Positions 51,128-57,459 of a stretch of 64,000 bases of DNA are shown here, piece after piece. This stretch comes from Bradyrhizobium sp. U87765 SZCCT0048 (GTDB lineage: Bacteria; Pseudomonadota; Alphaproteobacteria; Rhizobiales; Xanthobacteraceae): NCBI RefSeq assembly GCF_018131225.1, contig NZ_JAFCMM010000001.1, positions 682,001-746,000 of the forward strand, given 5' to 3'. A program made the translations under genes and the position numbers. Numbering within the stretch: the first letter of the stretch is position 1; each line of letters opens with the position of its first letter. The notes below the pieces were generated by a model, which did not search any database, had not been told where the DNA came from, and saw nothing but the letters and a program-made list of their open reading frames with translations.

Positions 51128-51379
51128 ATGTCCCAGAGCCTTCGCAAAATCGCACTGCCGCTGGTTGTCGCCATCATGTCGGGCGTAGCCCCGCTTGGTT
51201 CTGCGGCACGCGCCGGGGAAAATCCATGGTGCATGGCGGATGACATCGATCTGCGCTGCGACTACGCGACACGCCAGCAGTGCATGGCAACCAGTTCCGG
51301 ACTTGGTGCGAGCTGCCAGCAGAACCCGCGTTTCGTCGCTGAAGCTCAGGCGCACGCGGCCTATGGCAGATCCAGGTAG
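51128..51379 (+). CDS. DUF3551-type small secreted Cys-rich protein
   Basis: An 83-residue protein. A signal peptide (LRKIALPLVVAIMSGVAPLGSAARA) is followed by PWCMADDIDLRCDYATRQQCMATSSGLGASCQQNPRF with four cysteines (C35, C44, C52, C63), the DUF3551 pattern common in Bradyrhizobium. It is probably disulfide-bonded in the periplasm; the function is unknown. GGAGAGAAAG precedes ATG 51128. Confidence 0.85.
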   Translation: MSQSLRKIALPLVVAIMSGVAPLGSAARAGENPWCMADDIDLRCDYATRQQCMATSSGLGASCQQNPRFVAEAQAHAAYGRSR

Positions 51380-51688
51380 CCAGCACCATCGCCAGCTCTG
51401 AGGCCATGCGCTATGCACCGCGGGCCTGAGCGTGAGGTGGTCAGGCAAGACACCAACCACACCCAATGGGTCGTTGCCGGGCTTGACCCGGCAATCCAGC
51501 TTCCTCACCGTAGAGAGTCCGTTAAGCTCGATCCATAGCAACTCGGCTACGCCGAGTTGCGTTTCTTCAATGACCCAAGTCGGAAACATCCGACTTGGCA
51601 TCCGACTTGACGCGGAGCCTGTCATCGGGCCGCGCTTCGCGCGGACCCGTTGGCGTCGGCCCGGGGCCAATGCTGACTTGCCCCCCCC
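51380..51688. repeat. 309-base gap with palindromic modules
   Basis: Three structured pieces are seen at about 51470-51615: GTTGCCGGGCTTGACCCGGCAA, the hairpin CAACTCGG CTACG CCGAGTTG (51539-51560, also found at 200-220), and CCAAGTCGG AAACAT CCGACTTGG (about 51577-51600). They resemble the extra block in the composite repeat near the left edge and probably belong to the same mobile-like repeat family. No gene. Confidence 0.65.
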
Positions 51689-53209
51689 TCACGCCCGCTC
51701 CGGCTGCTGCCGCCGCAGCATCCCCCCGATGCGCGACACCGCCTTTTCGATCGGCGACCAGAACAGCAGGACGATCGCCAGCGTGGTGATGCTGCCGACG
51801 AGGCCATTCGACCAGAATACGCCGACGCTTCCGCCCGAGCCGATCATCGACAGGCGGAAGGCGTCCTCGGCGCGGCTGCCGAGCACCAGCGCGAGCGTCA
51901 GCGGCGCCAGCGGGATGCCGATCTTCTTGAAGACATAGCCGACGACGCCGAAGCCCAGCATCAGCCAGATATCGAACATCGCGTTCTGGATGGCGTAGGC
52001 GCCGATGGCGCAGGACACCACGATCATCGGCGCGACCGCGGCGAACGGCACCCGCAGGATGGCGGCGAAGACCGGCACGGTGCTCAGCACCAGCACGAGG
52101 CCGACGACATTGCCGAGATACATCGAGGCGATCAGGCCCCAGACGAAATCCTTCTGCTCGACGAACAAGAGCGGCCCGGGATTGAGGCCCCACACCATCA
52201 GGCCGCCGAGCAGGATCGCGGCGGTGCCGGAGCCGGGAATGCCGAGCGCCAGCATCGGCAGCAGCGCCGCGGTGCCCGAGGCATGCGCGGCGGTCTCCGG
52301 CGCGAACACGCCCTCGATGCGGCCCTTGCCGAAGCTGTCCTTGTCCCTGGAGAAACGCTTGGCGAGATTGTAACCCATGAACGACGCAGCGATCGCTCCG
52401 CCTGGGGTGATGCCGAGCCAGCAGCCGATGGCGGACGAGCGCAGCAGCGTCGCCCAGTATTTCGGCAGGTCGCGCCACACCCGGAACACGACGCGCAGGC
52501 TGATGGCGGCGGCATGGCCGCGCAGCGCCAGGCGCTCCTCCATGGTCAGCAGGATCTCGCTGATGCCGAACAGGCCGATCACCGCGACCAGGAAGTTGAT
52601 GCCGCGCAGCAGATCGCCGGAGCCGAAGGTCATGCGTAGCGTACCCGACACGGTGTCCATGCCGATGCCGGAGATCAGCAGGCCAAGCGCCATGGAGATG
52701 ACCGTCTTGTGCTTGTCCTCGCGTCCCAGGCCGACGAACGAACAGAACGTCAGCAGGTAGACCGCGAAGAATTCCGGCGGACCGAACCGCAGCGCGAACG
52801 AGGCGATGCTGGGGGCGAGAAACGTGATCAGCATCACCGCCACCAGCGAGCCGATGAACGACGAGGTGAACGCCGCCGTCAGCGCCTCCGCCGCACGGCC
52901 CTGCTGCGCCATCGGGTAGCCGTCGAAGGTGGTCGCGACCGACCACGCCTCGCCCGGGATATTGAACAGTATCGACGTGATGGCGCCGCCGAACAGCGCG
53001 CCCCAGTAGATGCTCGACAGCATCACGATGGCCGAGGTCGGATCCATCGAGAATGTCAGCGGCAACAGGATCGCGACCCCGTTGGGGCCGCCAAGCCCCG
53101 GCAGCACGCCGACGAAGATGCCGAGCACGAGGCCGAGCAGCATCAAGGCGAGGATCTTCCAGGTCAGGAGAACGGCAAAGCCGTGAACCAGCAGCGACAG
53201 AGCTTCCAT
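51689..53209 (-). CDS. tctA: TctA, tripartite tricarboxylate transporter large permease
   Basis: A 506-residue membrane protein with about 11-12 hydrophobic stretches. It has the TctA signatures LGIFVGVLPGLGGPNGVAILLPLTFSMDPTSAIVMLSSIYWGALFGGAITSILFNIPGEAWSVATTFDGYPMAQQG and GITPGGAIAASFMGYNLAKRFS. With TctB and TctC it imports a carboxylate using the ion gradient. ATG 53209 has GGGAGCG upstream. It lies last in the minus-strand operon behind a repeat element. Confidence 0.94.
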   Translation of the reverse strand: MEALSLLVHGFAVLLTWKILALMLLGLVLGIFVGVLPGLGGPNGVAILLPLTFSMDPTSAIVMLSSIYWGALFGGAITSILFNIPGEAWSVATTFDGYPMAQQGRAAEALTAAFTSSFIGSLVAVMLITFLAPSIASFALRFGPPEFFAVYLLTFCSFVGLGREDKHKTVISMALGLLISGIGMDTVSGTLRMTFGSGDLLRGINFLVAVIGLFGISEILLTMEERLALRGHAAAISLRVVFRVWRDLPKYWATLLRSSAIGCWLGITPGGAIAASFMGYNLAKRFSRDKDSFGKGRIEGVFAPETAAHASGTAALLPMLALGIPGSGTAAILLGGLMVWGLNPGPLLFVEQKDFVWGLIASMYLGNVVGLVLVLSTVPVFAAILRVPFAAVAPMIVVSCAIGAYAIQNAMFDIWLMLGFGVVGYVFKKIGIPLAPLTLALVLGSRAEDAFRLSMIGSGGSVGVFWSNGLVGSITTLAIVLLFWSPIEKAVSRIGGMLRRQQPERA

Positions 53210-53229
53210 GATGCGCTCCCAGAGCGAAA

Positions 53230-53240
53230 TTCAAATTGAA
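53230..53240. promoter_or_regulatory. TTCAA-A-TTGAA palindrome before tctA
   Basis: A perfect 11-bp palindrome 21 bases before the tctA start, related to the 12-bp TTCAATATTGAA at 57353-57364. It may be an operator of the locus regulator. Confidence 0.3.
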
Positions 53241-53251
53241 GGCTTAAAACC

Positions 53252-53357
53252 CGTCATCCTGAGGTGCGAGCAAAGCGAGCCTCGAAGGATGAACGGCCCA
53301 CGCAGTGCCCGTCGCCCTTCGAGGGCCCCGCTACGCGTGGCCACCTCAGGGTGACGG
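53252..53357. repeat. Full-length palindromic intergenic repeat, inverted orientation
   Basis: The same element as at 4810, reversed: it opens CGTCATCCTGAGGTG and closes CACCTCAGGGTGACGG. It lies between tctB and tctA. Confidence 0.85.
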
Positions 53358-53386
53358 TATTGAATCAGCTGCTCGTCTTGATCACG

Positions 53387-53929
53387 CTAATACCCCAGCA
53401 GCGCTTCGAGCGGACCCTTCGGCATGATCACGTCGAATGCGATCTGGAAGGTGACGAACATGATCAGCGAGAACGCAAGGCCGGTGACGATCGATACCCA
53501 CCACGCAATCCTGCCGATGAGGCGCATGAAGCCGGCGATCAGCAGGAAGCTCGCGACATAGAGCCCGAGCCACTGGGTCAGCAGGCAGAACGCGAATGTC
53601 GGCACGAACACCTGCAGCACCCGGCGGAGCTGGTCGCGGGTGACGAAGGTGACGCCGGCGGCGGCGCGGTCGCGCAGCGCCGCGGCGACACCGAAGGCGC
53701 CGGCGCCAAACAGGATCAACGACAGGTAGAACGGAAAGTAACCGGCCTGCGGCCCGTCGGCGGCCCAGGCAATGCCGGTCCGCCAGTTGTCGAACGCCAT
53801 CACCAGCGCGAGCGCCATGATGCACGCCATGGCGACGAGTTCGATGGTGCGCTTGCTGGCAATCGCGGGCGAGTCCTCCGATGGAGCATCGGGATCCTCG
53901 ACGACGATTTCGATATCGGACTGCGACAT
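53387..53929 (-). CDS. tctB: TctB, tripartite tricarboxylate transporter small permease
   Basis: A 180-residue protein with four hydrophobic helices (VAMACIMALALVMAFDNW, YFPFYLSLILFGAGAFGVA, VFVPTFAFCLLTQWLGLYVASFLLIAGFM, WWVSIVTGLAFSLIMFVTFQIAF), the TctB pattern. The N-terminal 25 residues are acidic and soluble. ATG 53929 has GAGGACAGC upstream. It partners TctA and TctC. Confidence 0.92.
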   Translation of the reverse strand: MSQSDIEIVVEDPDAPSEDSPAIASKRTIELVAMACIMALALVMAFDNWRTGIAWAADGPQAGYFPFYLSLILFGAGAFGVAAALRDRAAAGVTFVTRDQLRRVLQVFVPTFAFCLLTQWLGLYVASFLLIAGFMRLIGRIAWWVSIVTGLAFSLIMFVTFQIAFDVIMPKGPLEALLGY

Positions 53930-53990
53930 GGCGGCTGTCCTCCTCTCGCGTGATCAGGAAAGCCACCCGGCCCGCGGGCGGCGGTCGATC

Positions 53991-54106
53991 TCCTCATGGT
54001 GAGGAGCGCGGCAACGCCGCGCGTCTCGAACCATGAGGCCAATGAGCTTCCACGTCCGGGCCTCATCCTTCGAGACGCCCGCCATGCGGGCTTCTCAGGA
54101 TGAGGG
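53991..54106. repeat. Diverged palindromic intergenic repeat
   Basis: Two hairpin halves: CCTCATGGTGAGGAGCGCGGC..., and CCTCATCCTTCGAGACGCC... closing CTCAGGATGAGG. The consensus resembles the common element but the inner sequence differs, so it is an older or separate subfamily. It lies between tctC and tctB. Confidence 0.7.
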
Positions 54107-54167
54107 TTAAGGTTGGCAGTGACCTGGCTCAATCGATGACGACGTTTCGTGAGCTCGGCGTCCGGCA

Positions 54168-55157
54168 TCAGTTGGCGACGAAGCCTGCCTCGGTCATCAG
54201 CTTCTTGTTGAGGGCGTCGTCATCCTCGAGAAAGCGCACCATGTCCTTGCCGGTGAGGAAGATCGGCTTGAACGCCTGCTTCTCCATGTAGTCCTTGTAT
54301 TCCGGCGTCTGCGTCACCTTCTCGAGCAGCTCGACATAGAAGTCCTTCTGATCCGGGGTGACCTTGCCCGGCAGGAAGATCGCGCGCAGCATCAGGTACT
54401 GGACGTCGAGGCCCTCCTCCTTGCAGGTCGGCACGTCGTTCCAGGACTGATCACCGGCGACCCTGGCCTTGTAGGAGATGCGCTCCTTGTCGAACACGCA
54501 GAGAGCCCGCACCTGCCCGGCGCGCCACACTTCGAGATTTTCGGAGGGGTTGTTGACGTTGGACTCGGTGTGGTTGCCGACGAGCTGCGTCGCCGCCTCG
54601 CCGCCGGACTTGTAGGGCAGATAGGCGAATTTCGCCCCGGTCTGCTTCTCGATGAAGGCGGTCAGCACATGATCTTCGCGCTTGGAGCCGGTGCCGCCCA
54701 TCTTGAACGGCGCGGGCGCCGCCTTCGCCGCCTCGACGAAGTCCTTGACCGACTTGTAGGGTTTTGAGGCACTCGACCACAGCACAAACTGGTCGAGGGC
54801 GATGATCGACACCGGCGTCAGCTCGCGCCAGTTGAACGGGATCTTGGCCGACAGTGGCAACATGTAGATCAGCGAATAGGCGATCAGCAGCTTGTTGGGA
54901 TCGCCCTCGCTCGATTTCATGTAGATGAGCGCTTCCGCGCCGGAGGCGCCGCCCTTGAGCGACACCACCGTCGGCTGCTTCATCAGGTTGTTCTTCTGGA
55001 TCGCGGCCTGCATCATCCGCGCCATCTGGTCGGAGGCGCCGCCGGCGCCCGCCGCCACCACGATCTCGACGGGCTTGGTCGGCTCCCACGCCCGCGCCGC
55101 CGGCATGCCTGCCAGCAGAATCGCCCCCGCGGCGATCGCCTTCACGAAAGCTTGCAT
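54168..55157 (-). CDS. tctC: TctC-type tripartite tricarboxylate transporter substrate-binding protein
   Basis: A 329-residue Bug-family periplasmic protein with a signal peptide (KAIAAGAILLAGMPAARAWE). PVEIVVAAGAGGASDQMARMMQAAI is the first ligand loop, and FKMGGTGSKREDHVLTAFIEKQTGAKFAYLPYKSGGEAATQLVGNHTESNVNNPSE the second. It binds a carboxylate-like ligand. GGGAGAGAAACG precedes the ATG. The aminotransferase gene lies 127 bases upstream. Confidence 0.92.
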   Translation of the reverse strand: MQAFVKAIAAGAILLAGMPAARAWEPTKPVEIVVAAGAGGASDQMARMMQAAIQKNNLMKQPTVVSLKGGASGAEALIYMKSSEGDPNKLLIAYSLIYMLPLSAKIPFNWRELTPVSIIALDQFVLWSSASKPYKSVKDFVEAAKAAPAPFKMGGTGSKREDHVLTAFIEKQTGAKFAYLPYKSGGEAATQLVGNHTESNVNNPSENLEVWRAGQVRALCVFDKERISYKARVAGDQSWNDVPTCKEEGLDVQYLMLRAIFLPGKVTPDQKDFYVELLEKVTQTPEYKDYMEKQAFKPIFLTGKDMVRFLEDDDALNKKLMTEAGFVAN

Positions 55158-55283
55158 CGTTTCTCTCCCATTGTCTTGTCAGCCGGTTATCCGGTCTTGG
55201 TCGGCAAGATACGTCAGGTCGCAGAACGTCCCGTGGGACGTCGTCTCTCCTTCATGGTCGATCGGAATGGTCGGGACGGCGCG

Positions 55284-56468
55284 TCAGGTCGCGCCGTCGA
55301 GCAGCGAGGCCATAGCCGCGGTAACGCCGCCGGGACGATGCGGCACGCGGGCGCGCGCCAGCCCCATCTCGACGCCGGCGAGCGTGCCCATCAGCATCAG
55401 GTCGTTGAAATGGCCGAGATGGCCGATACGGAATACCCTGCCCTTCACTTTCGACAGGCCTGCGCCGAGCGACATGTCGAAATGATCGAGCGTGACCTGG
55501 CGGAAGTGATCGGCGTCATGCCCCTCGGGCATCAAGACCGCCGTGAGGATCGGTGAATGCTCGTCCTCGTTGAGGCAGAGGATCTCGAGCCCCCAGGCGC
55601 GCACCGCGGCGCGGGCGGCCGCGGCGTGGCGCAGATGACGGGCGAAGACATTGTCGAGCCCCTCCTCCTGCAGCATGGCGACGGCCTCCTTCAGGCCGTA
55701 CAGCAGGTTGGTCGCCGGCGTGTAGGGCCAGCCGCCGCTGACATTGCTGGCGATGATCTCGTTCCAGTCCCAATACGAGCGCGGCATGGCGTTGGCCTTC
55801 GCCGCCGCCAGCGCCTTGTCGGAAACGGCGTTGAAGCCGAGGCCGGGCGGCAGCATCAGGCCCTTCTGCGAGCATGACACGGTGACGTCGACGCCCCAGC
55901 CGTCGTGCTCATAGGCGATCGAGCCCAGCGACGAGATGGTGTCGACCATGAACAGCGCCGGATGCGATGCACGGTCGATCGCCTTGCGGATCTTGGCAAT
56001 GCGGCTGGTGACCCCGGTCGAGGTCTCGTTGTGCACCACCATCACCGCCTTGATGACATGGTCACGGTCCTCGCGCAGGCGCGCCTCGATCGCCTCCGGG
56101 CTCGCGCCATGGCGCCAGTCGCCGGGCAGGAATTCGACCTCGATCCGGAAACGGCGGGCGAGCGTGCACCACAGCGTGGCGAAGTGGCCGGTCTCCGCCA
56201 TCAGCACCTTGTCGCCTGGCGACAGCGTGTTGACGATCGCCGCCTCCCACGCCCCGGTCCCGGACGACGGATAGATGATGACGGGCTTTTCGGTGCGAAA
56301 CACCGTCTTGCAGCCCTCCAGCACCTCACGGCCGAGCTGCGCGAACTCGGGTCCGCGATGATCGATGGTCGGCATGTCCATCGCCCGCAGGACGCGGTCC
56401 GGAACGTTGGTTGGCCCGGGAATCTGCAGGAAGTGGCGCCCGGTGTGGACGGGGGCATTGGTGGGCAT
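55284..56468 (-). CDS. Class V aminotransferase (serine/alanine/aspartate-glyoxylate type)
   Basis: A 394-residue PLP enzyme. The opening HFLQIPGPTNVPDRVLRAMDMPTIDHRGPEF is the hallmark of serine/alanine-glyoxylate aminotransferases; SSGTGAWEAA and VDTISSLGSIAYEHDGWGVD follow, and the PLP lysine is K202 (SCSQKGLMLPPGLGF). It transfers the amino group of serine, alanine or aspartate to glyoxylate. ATG 56468 has GGGAGCGACCG upstream. It leads the minus-strand tct operon and is divergent from the GntR gene. Assignment to a BhcA-like role cannot be made without its partner genes, which are absent. Confidence 0.9.
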   Translation of the reverse strand: MPTNAPVHTGRHFLQIPGPTNVPDRVLRAMDMPTIDHRGPEFAQLGREVLEGCKTVFRTEKPVIIYPSSGTGAWEAAIVNTLSPGDKVLMAETGHFATLWCTLARRFRIEVEFLPGDWRHGASPEAIEARLREDRDHVIKAVMVVHNETSTGVTSRIAKIRKAIDRASHPALFMVDTISSLGSIAYEHDGWGVDVTVSCSQKGLMLPPGLGFNAVSDKALAAAKANAMPRSYWDWNEIIASNVSGGWPYTPATNLLYGLKEAVAMLQEEGLDNVFARHLRHAAAARAAVRAWGLEILCLNEDEHSPILTAVLMPEGHDADHFRQVTLDHFDMSLGAGLSKVKGRVFRIGHLGHFNDLMLMGTLAGVEMGLARARVPHRPGGVTAAMASLLDGAT

Positions 56469-56488
56469 CGGTCGCTCCCTGGTATTTT

Positions 56489-56540
56489 TTGAATTCACGA
56501 ATTTTTACGACGCCAGAAACTTGGAAATAATCGTATACAC
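56489..56540. promoter_or_regulatory. Divergent promoter region with TGAATTCA core
   Basis: An AT-rich stretch between the aminotransferase and the GntR gene holds TGAATTCA (56490-56497), two copies of CGAATTTTTACG-like sequence beside it, and TCGTATACA (56531-56539), whose GTATAC core is common in FadR/VanR-type operators. The exact operator is not certain. Confidence 0.45.
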
Positions 56541-56650
56541 TTCTCGCTTCATGACAAGCCGAATGTCAGGTAAGGTGCGTTTTATTTGTTCACAGCGCCC
56601 TCTCCCACACTGAAAATGCCGGGAGCGCGCTGCGCACCAGGGAGAAAGAC

Positions 56651-57388
56651 GTGAGCAACCGCCTGTCGGCCGCCAGCCTGAAAGTGGTCGAAAGCCCGCC
56701 CGCATCGCTGCACGAGGACATCCTCGGCCAGCTCCGCGACTTCATTGTCGAGGGCCAGCTCGCGCCGGGCGCGCGCATCCCCGAGCGCGAACTGTGCGAG
56801 CGCTTCAGCATCTCCCGCACGCCGCTGCGCGAGGCGCTCAAGGTGCTGGCCGCCGAGGGACTGATCGAGCTGCTGCCGAACCGTGGCGCGCGGGTCCGCC
56901 AGTTCACGGAAAGCGACATCCGCAGCCTGTTCGAGATGATCTCGGGCCTCGACTTCGTCGCCGGCCGCCTCGCCTGCGAGCGCATCAGCGACAGCGGAAT
57001 CGCCGAGATCGAGCGCCTGCACATGGAAATGTACGGCCACTACCTGCGCCGCGAACTCGCCGACTATTTCCGCCTCAACCAGCAGATCCACCAGGCGATC
57101 GTCGACGCCGCCGGCAACCCGCTTCTCAGCGCCAATTATGCCAACCTCAACGCCATCGTGCGGCGGCTGCGCTATTCGGCCAATCTCGTGCACCGCGACC
57201 GCCTCGGCGACGCCATGCGCGAACACGAGGGCATCGTCGACGCCCTGCGCCGCCGCGCTGGCGACGAACTCAGCCTGCTGATGTTCGAGCACATGCGGCG
57301 CAAGTGCGACGCGGCCTGCGAACGCCTCACCGACAATCCAGCCCTTGACGAATTCAATATTGAAGATAAACCGGCATCCGTCGATTAA
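56651..57388 (+). CDS. GntR-family (FadR/FCD type) transcriptional regulator
   Basis: A 245-residue regulator. The N-terminal winged helix reads LHEDILGQLRDFIVEGQLAPGARIPERELCERFSISRTPLREALKVLAAEGLIELLPNRGARVRQ. The FCD domain includes DYFRLNQQIHQAIVDAAGNPLL and RDRLGDAMREHEGIVDALRRRAGDE, with the conserved His and Asp metal/ligand positions. Start GTG 56651 has GGGAGAAAGAC upstream. It probably regulates both the minus-strand tct operon and the plus-strand catabolic genes. Confidence 0.93.
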   Translation: MSNRLSAASLKVVESPPASLHEDILGQLRDFIVEGQLAPGARIPERELCERFSISRTPLREALKVLAAEGLIELLPNRGARVRQFTESDIRSLFEMISGLDFVAGRLACERISDSGIAEIERLHMEMYGHYLRRELADYFRLNQQIHQAIVDAAGNPLLSANYANLNAIVRRLRYSANLVHRDRLGDAMREHEGIVDALRRRAGDELSLLMFEHMRRKCDAACERLTDNPALDEFNIEDKPASVD

Positions 57389-57402
57389 TTTTGAATTCAA
57401 AA
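57353..57402 (+). promoter_or_regulatory. Two AT palindromes before the FAD dehydrogenase gene
   Basis: TTCAATATTGAA (57353-57364, inside the end of the GntR gene) and TTTTGAATTCAAAA (57389-57402, perfect, directly after its stop). The latter shares TGAATTCA with the site at 56490, so it is a candidate operator for the GntR protein. Confidence 0.55.
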
Positions 57403-57459
57403 ATAATTCCGCGCTGCAGCATACCTGCATGCGGATATCAGGGCGGATCGAGGTTCCGG

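Noticed and set aside
55284..56468. BhcA of the beta-hydroxyaspartate cycle
   Set aside because: The aminotransferase resembles that group, but the partner genes (hydroxyaspartate aldolase, dehydratase, iminosuccinate reductase) are not next to it, so the specific name is not supported.
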